A stretch of DNA of 64,000 bases. Origin: Gp7-AA6 sp036395755 (GTDB lineage Bacteria > Acidobacteriota > Thermoanaerobaculia > UBA5066 > Gp7-AA6). The stretch covers positions 1 through 64,000 of the forward strand of contig DASWCZ010000096.1 in the NCBI GenBank assembly GCA_036395755.1, written 5' to 3'. The notes beneath the pieces are model-generated. The model was not told the origin of the DNA and searched no databases. It saw only the letters and a program-made list of their open reading frames with translations. The first letter of the stretch is position 1; each line of letters starts with the position of its first letter. A program made the translations under genes and the position numbers. Below are positions 44,067 to 52,439 of the stretch, in pieces.

Positions 44067-44549
44067 CTACATTCGATACTTGCCGAGCTCCTCCGGGTTG
44101 ACCTCCTCCAGCCATTTCTTCAGGCGCTCGGGATCGGTCTCGTCTCCGTCGGGGCGCAAGGTCTTGCTCTTCTCGAGCACTTCTTCCTCGACGAAGATCT
44201 CCGCGTCGACCCGCAGAGCGAGCGCGATCGCGTCGCTCGGGCGGCTGTCGACGTTCCACCGGGTCTCGCCGCGCAGAAGGTGGATCCGGGCGAAGAACGT
44301 ATTGTCCCTGAGATCGTTGATGACGATTCTCTCGACCTTGGCGTCCAACTCGCCCAAGAGATTCTTCAGGAGATCGTGGGTCATCGGGCGAGGCGTCGTG
44401 ATCTTCTCCATCTGGAGAGCGATCGCGTTCGCCTCGAAAATCCCGACCCAGATGGGCAGAAAGACGCCGTTCGCGGCATCCCGCAGGACCACCACCGGCA
44501 TATTGGAAACGGGGTCCATCAGCAGGCCCTTGATTTCCATCTTGACCAT
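44067..44549 (-). CDS. Bifunctional nuclease-family protein (DUF151)
   Basis: DUF151/BFN-domain protein of 160 aa. MEIKGLLMDPVSNMPVVVL, LPIWVGIFEANAIALQ and DSRPSDAIALALRVDAEIFV are the family core. Relatives have been described as nucleases active on RNA and DNA, but many are uncharacterised. The start is set at the ATG behind GGGGAGGAGCG, not at the upstream codons. The gene directly follows miaB. Confidence 0.88.
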   Translation of the reverse strand: MVKMEIKGLLMDPVSNMPVVVLRDAANGVFLPIWVGIFEANAIALQMEKITTPRPMTHDLLKNLLGELDAKVERIVINDLRDNTFFARIHLLRGETRWNVDSRPSDAIALALRVDAEIFVEEEVLEKSKTLRPDGDETDPERLKKWLEEVNPEELGKYRM

Positions 44550-44562
44550 CGCTCCTCCCCTG

Positions 44563-45891
44563 CTACGCGGTGACTTCCGCCAGAAGCGAGTTGGGCAGCC
44601 CGCGAACGATACGAACCCGCAGGTAGTCTCCCGGTTTCGAGAGCCCACCATCTCCGCTCACGTGAGCGATGCGGTTGCAAGGCGTGCGCCCCCGGGTCCG
44701 CCCCTCCTTGTCCGGGCCTTCGACTAAGACCTCGAGCTCCCGGCCCACCAGGCCGCGGTTGACCTCCGCTCCGAGCTCGGTCTGGAGGTCGAGGAGGCGG
44801 GCGAGGCGCTCTGCCGCGACGTCGTCGGGGACGAACGTTTCCCTCCCCCATCGGGCCGCCGCGGTCCCCGGGCGGGCCGAGTAGCGGAACGCGAAGACGC
44901 TCGCGAAGCGCGCCTCGCGGACGAGGGCGAGCGTCGACGCGAAGTCCTCTTCCGTCTCTCCCGGAAAGCCGACGATGAAGTCCGACGAGACGGCGACCTC
45001 GGGGAGCGCGGTCCGCACGCGGCCGATCTTCTCGAGATATTCGGAGACCGTGTAGCGGCGCTTCATCCGGTACAGGACGCGATCCGAGCCGGACTGCGCG
45101 GGCAGGTGGAGATACGGCGCGACGTTTCCGCCCGCCGCAAGCGCTTCGATCATCGCGGTGTCCACGAAGCGCGGGTGCGAGGTCAGAAAACGGAGTCGCC
45201 GGACGCCCCGAATCTTGGCAGCCTTCGAGAGGAGCTCGCCGAAGCCGGTCCCGTCCTCCGGATCGCGGTAAGCATTGACCGTCTGACCGAGCAGCGTCAC
45301 CTCGCTGTAGCCGCGGTGGACGAGCGAACGGATCTCTTCGGAAATCTCCGACGACCTCCGGCTCCGTTCGCGACCCCGCGTAAACGGGACGATGCAAAAC
45401 GTGCAGAACTGGCTGCACCCTTCGATCACCGTCACGTAGGCGGCAAATCGGGAGCCGCGCGAGATCTCCCGGAACTGGTAGATCGGCGACTCGATCGGGA
45501 GCTCAAGGGAGAGAACGCGCCGTCTCTCCGACCGCACTCGATCGACCAGCTCGCCGATCGACTCGACGTTGCCCGTGCCCAGGACGAAGTCCACCCAGGG
45601 CGCCCGCTCGAGGATCTCGTTGCCCTCGACCTGGGCGACGCAGCCGGTCACGCCGATGACGAGCTCCGGAAAGTCCTGCTTGCGGCGGCCGAGCACGCCG
45701 AGCGCGCTGTAAACCTTCGCCTCCGCTTTTTCCCGGACCGCGCAGGTGTTCAGAATCACGACGTCCGGCGACTCTTCCTTCGCGGCCGCGCGGAAGCCGC
45801 GCCGCTCGAGCTGGCCGGCCATCCGCTCGCCGTCCAAGACATTCATCTGACAGCCCCAGGTTTCGACGCGGTAGGAGGGCAATTTGGTCAT
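44563..45891 (-). CDS. miaB: tRNA-2-methylthio-N6-dimethylallyladenosine synthase MiaB
   Basis: Radical-SAM methylthiotransferase of about 442 aa acting on i6A37 of tRNA. The N-terminal cluster domain has Cys in ETWGCQMNVLD, NTCAVREKAEAKV and VTGCVAQVEG. The radical-SAM cluster is CSQFCTFC within VIEGCSQFCTFCIVPFTRG. A C-terminal TRAM domain (ELEVLVEGPDKEGRTRGR) binds RNA. The start ATG is in an ATGA overlap with the upstream gene, and a GTG 12 nt earlier is an alternative. Confidence 0.94.
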   Translation of the reverse strand: MTKLPSYRVETWGCQMNVLDGERMAGQLERRGFRAAAKEESPDVVILNTCAVREKAEAKVYSALGVLGRRKQDFPELVIGVTGCVAQVEGNEILERAPWVDFVLGTGNVESIGELVDRVRSERRRVLSLELPIESPIYQFREISRGSRFAAYVTVIEGCSQFCTFCIVPFTRGRERSRRSSEISEEIRSLVHRGYSEVTLLGQTVNAYRDPEDGTGFGELLSKAAKIRGVRRLRFLTSHPRFVDTAMIEALAAGGNVAPYLHLPAQSGSDRVLYRMKRRYTVSEYLEKIGRVRTALPEVAVSSDFIVGFPGETEEDFASTLALVREARFASVFAFRYSARPGTAAARWGRETFVPDDVAAERLARLLDLQTELGAEVNRGLVGRELEVLVEGPDKEGRTRGRTPCNRIAHVSGDGGLSKPGDYLRVRIVRGLPNSLLAEVTA

Positions 45892-46520
45892 TCCCGCAGC
45901 CACCCGGGCAACGCCCCGGCCCGACGCGCCCGGTCCGGGAGGTCTTCGAGTTCCTTTTCGGCGACGGGCAGGTCTTTCTTCGCGGTGGCGAAATCCTCGC
46001 GCGCCTTGTCCCAGGCGGGCTTGATCACGCGGTCCCGGTAGGCGCCGTCGTCCCAGGAATAGAAGTCGCTCTCAAGCTTGCGGCTCTCCGCTTCGAGGCG
46101 AGCAATCGCTTCCTTGATTTCGGCGACGCGCCCGCGCAGCCGGCGCGCTTCTCCGCGCCAGTAGGCTTCGGCTCCCTCGGGTGGACCGGCGCCTTCGGGT
46201 TCGCTCGCGACCGCCGGGGTTGCGTTCGCGTTCGCCGGCCGCTTGCCGCTCGCTTCTTTCGCCCGGGGAGTCGGAGTCGCCTGAATGCGGGACGTCGTCA
46301 GCTTGCCCTTGCCGGGATCGGTGACGAGAGAGTCGTTGGTGATCCGGATCCCCTTCTTGTCGCCGTCTCGCCGGGCGCGGCCCGAGACCGGCGCTTTCCC
46401 GAAACCGCCGCTCAACTGGGGCGTCGGAGAAGGAGTCGGCCGCGGAGCGGCCGCGAGGCTCGACAGCGCCGCGACGAGCGCGAACGAACGAACGAGTCGG
46501 GTTTTCCGGTTGGTGATCAT
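45888..46520 (-). CDS. Secreted coiled-coil hypothetical protein upstream of miaB
   Basis: I do not recognise this 210-aa protein. A signal peptide (MITNRKTRLVRSFALVAALS) is followed by a Pro/Thr/Lys/Ala-rich, probably disordered segment to about residue 115. Then comes a coiled-coil region (WRGEARRLRGRVAEIKEAIA, ARLEAESRKLESD) ending with many charged residues. It probably works in the periplasm. It is coupled to miaB by ATGA, though no functional link is seen. Confidence 0.7.
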   Translation of the reverse strand: MITNRKTRLVRSFALVAALSSLAAAPRPTPSPTPQLSGGFGKAPVSGRARRDGDKKGIRITNDSLVTDPGKGKLTTSRIQATPTPRAKEASGKRPANANATPAVASEPEGAGPPEGAEAYWRGEARRLRGRVAEIKEAIARLEAESRKLESDFYSWDDGAYRDRVIKPAWDKAREDFATAKKDLPVAEKELEDLPDRARRAGALPGWLRE

Positions 46521-46533
46521 TGTGCGGCGTCCT

Positions 46534-46887
46534 TCACGGGGCGGTCGTGCCGGCGCGCCCGTAGGCGTCCTCCAGGCGGACGACGTCGTCCAATTCCGGA
46601 GAAGACACTTCGATCAGGTCGCAGCCGGCGTCGGCGCGCATGCGGTGACGCTCGCCCGGACGGATGCGATACGCGCTCCCTTCGGGCAGCCGCATTTCTT
46701 TCATCTCGCCATCGACGTCGACGGAAAGGATCACTTCACCCCGGAGAACGTAGAAGGTCTCGTCCTTTCTTTCATGGTACTGGAGGGAGAGGGACTTGCC
46801 CGGCTCCAGATGGAGGATTTTCCCGGCATAACGCTCGTTCTCGGCGAAAATCAGCTCGTTCCCCCACGGCTTCGGCACGGTCCTCAC
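46534..46887 (-). CDS. Cupin protein (mannose-6-phosphate isomerase type II-like)
   Basis: Single cupin of 117 aa. VPKPWGNELIF is the family start. The metal-binding cupin motif is SLQYHERKDETFYVLRGE, and the second motif is RIRPGERHRM. It resembles the C-terminal domain of bifunctional mannose-6-phosphate isomerases and small sugar-binding cupins. It starts at GTG inside a GTGA overlap with ptsI, which suggests a sugar-phosphate-related job. Confidence 0.85.
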   Translation of the reverse strand: MRTVPKPWGNELIFAENERYAGKILHLEPGKSLSLQYHERKDETFYVLRGEVILSVDVDGEMKEMRLPEGSAYRIRPGERHRMRADAGCDLIEVSSPELDDVVRLEDAYGRAGTTAP

Positions 46888-48629
46888 GGGCGACCTCGCA
46901 TCAGTTTTTCCACCTCGGACGCCTCGGCAAGGTCGAGCGCCTTTTCAGCCAAGGCCTGCACCCGCGTCGAATCGATCGCGAAGAGGGAATCTTTGACTCC
47001 GGCGATCGCGACGGGCGTGACCGAGACCTCGCGGATCCCGAGGCCCACCAAAACAGCGATCCCGATCGGGTCGGCGGCGAGCTCGCCGCAGACCGCGACC
47101 GGCCGCCCGTAGGCGCGTCCGGCATCGACGACGGATTTCAGCATCCGGAGAATCGCCGGATGGAGCGGCCGATAGAGCGAGGCGACGTCCGGGTTGGCGC
47201 GATCCACGGCAAGAGCGTACTGCGCGAGATCGTTCGTTCCGATCGAAAAAAAATCGGTTGCGGGTGCGAGCCGTTCCGCGAGAAGCGCGGCCGACGGCAC
47301 TTCCACCATCACCCCGAGCGGCGGCGCCTGCGACAGGCCGGCGCGGCGTGCTGACCGCTCGAGCGCCTTTCGCGCTTCCTCGATCTCGAAGAGCGAAGTG
47401 ACCATCGGCAACAGGATCGAAAGCGGTCCCTTCCGGGAAGCCAGGCACAGCGCGTCGAGTTGTGCGTGGAAGAGCTCGGGGTGCGCGAGGCAGTATCGGA
47501 GGCCGCGCATTCCGAGCGCGGGATTTTCGCCGCGCGCCGGTCCGATGCCCTTCTCCCCGCCCAGGTCGTAGGTCCGGATCACGACCGGATGCGGGGCGGC
47601 GGCCGAAAGCAGGCTCTCGTAGACCTCGCGCTGCGCTTCGACTCCCGGCGACCCGGGCACGGCCCGCAGGTAGAGAAACTCGGAGCGGAAGAGCCCGACC
47701 CCCTCGGCGTGGAATTGGTCGAGCGCCCCGATCTCGGGGGCGAGCTCGAGATTCGCCCGGACCACGATGCGGACGCCGTCTCGAGTCGTCGCGGCGCGGG
47801 TCATCCGGGCGCGCAGGCGGCGGGCCTTCTCGCGCAGATCGCGTACGCGCAGGAGGCTGCGCCGGAGACGCTCCTTGGAGGGGCTCGGGTCGACGGTGCC
47901 ACGGTCGCCGTCCACCACGATCGGCTTTTCGGGTGAGACCGCCTCGCAGAGCCCCTCGATGCCGACGACTGCCGGCAATCCGAAGGAGCGCGCGATGATC
48001 GTCGCGTGGGAAGTCGGGCCTCCCCGCTCGAGAGCGAGCGCGCGGACTCGACGCGGATCGAGGCGGGAGGCGTCGACCGGCGAGATCTCGTCGGCGACAA
48101 GGATCGAGCCGCGCGGAAGCTCGACGGGCAAGAGAGATTCGCCGCCGGTCAACTGGCGGGCAATCTCGCGAGCGACATCATGAATGTCGGCGGCGCGCTC
48201 GCGCATCGCGTCGGAGTCGGCGGTCTCGAAGCGCTGCCCGAACTCCCGCGTGACCTCCGCGAGCGCCCACTCCGCGTTCACGTGGTCGCGCTGGATTCTC
48301 TCGAAGACGGCTGTGAGATAGGTCTCATCCGACGCGATCAGGCCGTGGGCTTCCAGGATGGCCGCGAGCTCCGTGCCGATGTCACCGGCGGCCTCTCCCG
48401 AGTGACGCCGGAATTCCTCGGCCGCCAGGCGGGACGCCCGGCGCAGGCGTCGCTCTTCCTCGTCGAACTCTTCCGGAGCGAGCGCCCGGCGAAAGGCAGG
48501 CAGGCCCCCGAAGCGAACGATCACGGCGCGGCCGACCGCGACGCCAGGAGAAACCGGAAGACCCTGCAGCATCGGTGTCGCACGCCGGAGCGAGGTTTCC
48601 TCTTCCCGGAAACCTCGAGGCCGGCTCAT
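46884..48629 (-). CDS. ptsI: Phosphoenolpyruvate-protein phosphotransferase (PTS enzyme I)
   Basis: Enzyme I of 581 aa, which moves phosphate from PEP to HPr. The HPr-binding domain begins PMLQGLPVSPGVAVGRAV. The phospho-histidine is in GGPTSHATIIARS. The PEP-binding barrel has GVGLFRSEFLYL, GGEKGIG-type GGEKGIGPARGENPALGMRG and SIGTNDLAQYALAVDR. It has no N-terminal GAF domain, so it is the ordinary EI rather than PtsP. It is ATGA-coupled to the HPr gene. Confidence 0.95.
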   Translation of the reverse strand: MSRPRGFREEETSLRRATPMLQGLPVSPGVAVGRAVIVRFGGLPAFRRALAPEEFDEEERRLRRASRLAAEEFRRHSGEAAGDIGTELAAILEAHGLIASDETYLTAVFERIQRDHVNAEWALAEVTREFGQRFETADSDAMRERAADIHDVAREIARQLTGGESLLPVELPRGSILVADEISPVDASRLDPRRVRALALERGGPTSHATIIARSFGLPAVVGIEGLCEAVSPEKPIVVDGDRGTVDPSPSKERLRRSLLRVRDLREKARRLRARMTRAATTRDGVRIVVRANLELAPEIGALDQFHAEGVGLFRSEFLYLRAVPGSPGVEAQREVYESLLSAAAPHPVVIRTYDLGGEKGIGPARGENPALGMRGLRYCLAHPELFHAQLDALCLASRKGPLSILLPMVTSLFEIEEARKALERSARRAGLSQAPPLGVMVEVPSAALLAERLAPATDFFSIGTNDLAQYALAVDRANPDVASLYRPLHPAILRMLKSVVDAGRAYGRPVAVCGELAADPIGIAVLVGLGIREVSVTPVAIAGVKDSLFAIDSTRVQALAEKALDLAEASEVEKLMRGRP

Positions 48630-48895
48630 TGGTCCTCGTCGAAGCTCCGGATGATCAGGTCTTCCACCGCGGCGAAAGCGGCGTCTTCGTCCTCCCCCGA
48701 GACCGCCACGGTGATCTGGGTCCCCTGCGACGCGGCGAGCAGGAGGAGACCGAGAATGCTCTTGCCGTCGATTTCCTCTCCGTTCTTGCGGATCTTGACC
48801 TCCGACTTGAAGCGACTCGCCGTCTGGACGAACTTCGCGGCCGCGCGGGCGTGGAGCCCGAGCCGGTTTCGGATCGCGAGCTCCCGCTCGATCAC
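48626..48895 (-). CDS. ptsH: Phosphocarrier protein HPr
   Basis: HPr of 89 aa. The catalytic histidine is H15 in RLGLHARAAAKFV, and the regulatory serine is S46 in DGKSILGLLLLAASQG, numbered from the GTG start. The intact S46 site matches the HPr kinase gene in this cluster. GTGA overlap with the EIIA gene upstream and ATGA overlap with ptsI downstream. Confidence 0.95.
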   Translation of the reverse strand: MIERELAIRNRLGLHARAAAKFVQTASRFKSEVKIRKNGEEIDGKSILGLLLLAASQGTQITVAVSGEDEDAAFAAVEDLIIRSFDEDQ

Positions 48896-49335
48896 CGGAC
48901 TTCGCCGTCCTCCTCCGCCGCCGCGGAAACGACCTCGTCCGCGAGCAGATCCGATGCCACGTAGATCGAGCGCTGCGCCCGGTCCTTCGCGACGTGCGCG
49001 ATCTCGACCACCGGTTTGCCGCTGTTCTGGAGTGCCGCGCACTTCAGAACCATCGGGAGATTGACCCCGGTCACGATCTCGATGCGATCCCGCTTGAGAA
49101 AAGGCAGCGTCAGGTTCGTCGGCGTTCCGCCGAACATGTCGGTCAGAATGATGGCCCCCTCGCCGCGGTCGGCGTCCTCGAGACCCTCGGCGATGCGTTG
49201 GCTCGCCTCGTCGCCAACCTGGTTCCAGTCGAGGGCGACCGCGACGATCTGCTCGATCTCCGGCTGGATCGTGAGCGCTGCGGCCTTCAACTCCTCGGCC
49301 AGCCCCCCATGCGTGACCAGCAGAATCCCGATCAT
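48892..49335 (-). CDS. PTS EIIA component of the mannose/sorbose family
   Basis: EIIA-Man-type phosphocarrier of 147 aa. MIGILLVTHGGLAEEL carries the phospho-histidine H9, and ILTDMFGGTPTNLTL is the conserved second motif. There is no attached EIIB domain, and no EIIB, EIIC or EIID gene is in the cluster, so this copy may act as a regulatory phosphate acceptor instead of in sugar uptake. Confidence 0.9.
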   Translation of the reverse strand: MIGILLVTHGGLAEELKAAALTIQPEIEQIVAVALDWNQVGDEASQRIAEGLEDADRGEGAIILTDMFGGTPTNLTLPFLKRDRIEIVTGVNLPMVLKCAALQNSGKPVVEIAHVAKDRAQRSIYVASDLLADEVVSAAAEEDGEVR

Positions 49336-49377
49336 CCGCTCGCCCGCACGCTCGCAGCCATCCCCGAAATTATCTCC

Positions 49378-50340
49378 TCATTCGCGGGTGGCGTCGCGGT
49401 GCGAGACGCGCACCGGAAGACCTCGTTGCTTCAGTTTCTTCGCGAGCTCGTGGGCGACGTAAACCGATCGGTGCTTTCCGCCGGTACAGCCGATGCCGAT
49501 CGAGAGATAGCTCTTGTGCTCTCGCTCGTAGAGAGGCATCAGATAGTCGAGGAACTCGACCAGCCGATTCAGGAACTCCGCCGTCTGCGGGTCTTTCTCG
49601 ATGTATGCGGCGACGGCAGGGTCCGTCCCGACCTTCGGCTTGAGCTCCGGCACGAAGTGAGGGTTCGCGAGGAACCGGACGTCGAAGATCAGGTCGACGT
49701 CGTGCGGAACGCCGAACTTGTAGCCGAACGAGGTCGCCGAAACGACCATGCGCGGCGAGCCCTCCTCCCCCACGAAGGTCTTCTGCATGAAAGAGCGTAG
49801 CTCGTGGACCGTCATCGCGGAAGTGTCGACGACGACGTCGGCGAGCGCCCGGACGTCCTCGAGAAGTCCGCGCTCGTTGCGCAACGCCGTCAGGAGGGGC
49901 CGGTCGATGGAGAGAGGATGCGGACGCCGCGTCTCCGAGAAGCGCCGGATCAGGGTCTCTTCGCTCGCGTCCAAGAAGACGAGGCGCGTCGACGGAACCC
50001 GTTCGCGCACGCGCGCGAGAATGGGCGGGAAGCGCGACGCAAAGTCGGGATTGCGCACGTCCAGAATGATTCCGACCCGGAGCGCGGTGACCTGCGAGAG
50101 AAGCGGTTCGATCAGGGGCAGCGGGAGATTGTCCACGCAGAAATAACCCATGTCCTCGAGGCACTTGAAGACGTAGCTCTTCCCGGAGCCGGACAGGCCC
50201 GTGACGATCACGAGGCTCTCCGGTGCCGGCGGCATGGCGGCAGCGCGCTTCGGCGCAGACTTCGGGGTCTTCGCGGTCGCGGTGGCCGCTCGACTCGTCC
50301 TCCCCCGCTTCTCTTTGGGCCGCCTCCGCAAGGAGGTCAA
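49378..50340 (-). CDS. rapZ: RapZ/YvcJ-type nucleotide-binding protein with basic N-terminal extension
   Basis: P-loop protein of the RapZ family. Walker A is VTGLSGSGKSYVFK. DVRNPDFASRF and DASEETLIRRFSETRRPHPL are the N-domain core. The C-terminal effector domain ends IGIGCTGGKHRSVYVAHELA. In E. coli it controls glucosamine-6-phosphate synthesis through small RNAs. I used the TTG in a TTGA overlap with hprK, giving 320 aa with a Lys/Arg/Ala-rich tail of about 35 residues. The ATG at 50235 would give the usual 285 aa and is a real alternative. Confidence 0.88.
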   Translation of the reverse strand: MTSLRRRPKEKRGRTSRAATATAKTPKSAPKRAAAMPPAPESLVIVTGLSGSGKSYVFKCLEDMGYFCVDNLPLPLIEPLLSQVTALRVGIILDVRNPDFASRFPPILARVRERVPSTRLVFLDASEETLIRRFSETRRPHPLSIDRPLLTALRNERGLLEDVRALADVVVDTSAMTVHELRSFMQKTFVGEEGSPRMVVSATSFGYKFGVPHDVDLIFDVRFLANPHFVPELKPKVGTDPAVAAYIEKDPQTAEFLNRLVEFLDYLMPLYEREHKSYLSIGIGCTGGKHRSVYVAHELAKKLKQRGLPVRVSHRDATRE

Positions 50341-51296
50341 GCGCGCTTGCGCCCGGGCGAGAGCGCGTTCCGTGCGATCTCCTCGTCCACCTTGAGCGCG
50401 AACTCCTTGGCGGCGTCGTAGCCCTGCGACTTCAGGAGTTCGTTGCGCGCGGCAATCTCGATCAAGAGAGCGATGTTGCGGCCGGACGCGACGGGAAGCT
50501 TCAGGTACGGGCGCGCGCGATCGAGGATCGCGTAGGTCTGGCCGTCGAGGCCAAGTCGATCGTAGGACTTCGTGGGATCCCACCGCTCGAGCTCGATCAC
50601 GAGCTCGATCGACTTGGACGCGCGAACGGCGGAAACGCCGAAGAGATGCTTGATGTTGATGATCCCGATGCCGCGCAGTTCCATGTGGTAGCGCAGCATG
50701 TCGGCCGCCCGGCCGACCAGAGACCCGTTCGGGTATTTCCGGATGTCGACGACGTCATCGGCGACGAGGCGATGCCCGCGCTGGATCAGATCGAGCGCCG
50801 ACTCGCTCTTGCCGATCCCCGACTCGCCCAGGAGGAGAACACCCATACCGTACACGTCGACGAGGACGCCGTGCAGCGTCGTCGAGGGAGCGAGCTCGTC
50901 CTCGAGGATCCTCGTGATCGACTGGATGACCACCGAAGTCGTCTCCGGCGACACCAAGAGCGGAACGCGCCGGATCCGGCACTCGCGAACGAGCTCCTGC
51001 GGCACTTCCTGTCCTTTCGTGACGACGAAGGCGGAGACCGGGAGGGCGCAGATCATCGCGATGCGGTCGCGGCGGAGCGCGGCCGGCATCGTCTCGAGGT
51101 AGTTCAGCTCGCTCTCTCCCAGGACCTGGATCCGCCCCGGCTTGATGAAAGAGAGAAAGCCCGCGAGCGCGAGGCCGGGGCGCTGGATTCGTCCCCACGA
51201 GATGGGCCGGTCGAAGCCGGTCTCGCCGGCGACGACGTCGAACGAGAGGTCGGCGAGTGCCGGGGATCGGAGGACGTCGGCGGTCAACTGGGTCAT
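50337..51296 (-). CDS. hprK: HPr kinase/phosphorylase
   Basis: HPr(Ser) kinase/phosphorylase of 319 aa. The N-terminal domain (to about 130) is followed by the kinase domain with Walker A LLGESGIGKSESALDL, then LVADDVVDI. The signature RGIGIINIKHLFGVSAVR and the C-terminal LPVASGRNIALLIE are typical. It phosphorylates S46 of the HPr encoded 1.4 kb downstream, linking the PTS to energy state. Confidence 0.95.
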   Translation of the reverse strand: MTQLTADVLRSPALADLSFDVVAGETGFDRPISWGRIQRPGLALAGFLSFIKPGRIQVLGESELNYLETMPAALRRDRIAMICALPVSAFVVTKGQEVPQELVRECRIRRVPLLVSPETTSVVIQSITRILEDELAPSTTLHGVLVDVYGMGVLLLGESGIGKSESALDLIQRGHRLVADDVVDIRKYPNGSLVGRAADMLRYHMELRGIGIINIKHLFGVSAVRASKSIELVIELERWDPTKSYDRLGLDGQTYAILDRARPYLKLPVASGRNIALLIEIAARNELLKSQGYDAAKEFALKVDEEIARNALSPGRKRA

Positions 51297-51340
51297 GCGA
51301 GTCTCATCGGAGGGTCCGCGACAGGATACGCTCCCTCGGG

Positions 51341-51832
51341 TCAGACCGGCACGGCGAGGCGACCCTCCGCTTCCTTCAGTACGGCAGCGATCTCTGCCGG
51401 GGTCTCTTTTCGCCGCAGATTCTGCGCGATTCCGGGCATCCGGATCACGCGGGAGATCCGGGCAAGTGCTTGGAGGTGAAGCGCCGGCGCGTCGGCGGGA
51501 GAGAGAACGAGAAATACGAGCGTGACCGGCACCCCGTCGGACGAGTGGAAATCGATCCCGCGATGGGATACCCCGACGGCGAGGAGGACCTCCGAGAGTT
51601 CCTTCAACTTGCAGTGCGGAATCGCGATTCCTTCGCCGAGACCGGTCGAGCCCATCCGCTCGCGCTCGACCAGCCGGCGGGCCGCGTCCTCGCCGTCGGC
51701 GACGACACCGGCTCGGGCCAGACCGCCGGCCATCTCGGCGAGGACCTCTTCGACGGTCCCGCCCCCGAGGTCAGGGAAGATCCGTCTCTCGTCGATCAAG
51801 CTACCCAGGAAGCCGGCGTCGGTCGGGATCAT
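51341..51832 (-). CDS. ptsN: PTS EIIA-Ntr-type protein
   Basis: EIIA of the fructose/nitrogen family, 163 aa. The phospho-histidine is in GEGIAIPHCKLKEL, preceded by RLVERERMGSTGLG. It usually regulates potassium, nitrogen or envelope functions instead of sugar uptake. Its position between hprK and hpf-rpoN is the classic rpoN cluster arrangement. Confidence 0.92.
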   Translation of the reverse strand: MIPTDAGFLGSLIDERRIFPDLGGGTVEEVLAEMAGGLARAGVVADGEDAARRLVERERMGSTGLGEGIAIPHCKLKELSEVLLAVGVSHRGIDFHSSDGVPVTLVFLVLSPADAPALHLQALARISRVIRMPGIAQNLRRKETPAEIAAVLKEAEGRLAVPV

Positions 51833-51863
51833 CCCGCGCGTGCAGAGTCCTGCCGCGCCGTCG

Positions 51864-52418
51864 TCAACATTCGATGAGGCCGAAGTTGCCGTCGCGGCGC
51901 CGGTAGAGAACGGAGATCTTCTCGGTTCCCGAGTCCCGGAAAACGACGAATTCGTCTTCGGAGCTTTCGATCTTGAGCGCCGCTTCCTCGGCGCTCATCG
52001 GTTTGACGGCGAGGCGGCCGGACCGGACGATGCGGCGCTCCGGGCCGGCCGCGGGAGCGGGCCGCTCCGGTTTCTTCCGCGACCTCGGCTCCTGCTCCTC
52101 GGGAGGAAGCAGCCGCGGCGAAGACCGGTTCTTGCGATCCCGCCGCTTCTCCAGATCCTTCTTGGCCTGCGCGTCGATCTTCTCGAAGGCGAGCGCCACC
52201 GCGGCGCGGGGGTCGGCCGTGTACTCGTGGGCATTCCAGCGGCGCCGCCGGTGGGTCGCGATGATCTCTGCGCCGAATCGGTGCCGCTCGTGAGAGAGCA
52301 CCACACGCACGTTGGCGGGTCCGCCGAGGTGGCGCTCGAGGCGCTCCGTCCGCTCGCGGGCCAAGTCCATCAACGACGGGGTGATCTCCACGTTGCGACC
52401 GGTGCATTCGACCGCCAT
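51864..52418 (-). CDS. hpf: Ribosome hibernation promoting factor, long form
   Basis: Protein of 184 aa. The S30AE domain (1-100) begins MAVECTGRNVEITPSLMDLA. A charged linker leads to the C-terminal dimerisation domain (VKPMSAEEAALKIESSEDEF, VLYRRRDGNFGLIE). Long HPF joins 70S ribosomes into inactive 100S dimers in stationary phase. It follows rpoN by 21 nt, as in many Gram-negatives. Confidence 0.93.
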   Translation of the reverse strand: MAVECTGRNVEITPSLMDLARERTERLERHLGGPANVRVVLSHERHRFGAEIIATHRRRRWNAHEYTADPRAAVALAFEKIDAQAKKDLEKRRDRKNRSSPRLLPPEEQEPRSRKKPERPAPAAGPERRIVRSGRLAVKPMSAEEAALKIESSEDEFVVFRDSGTEKISVLYRRRDGNFGLIEC

Positions 52419-52439
52419 CAGCTCTCCGTAGAATCCGGA

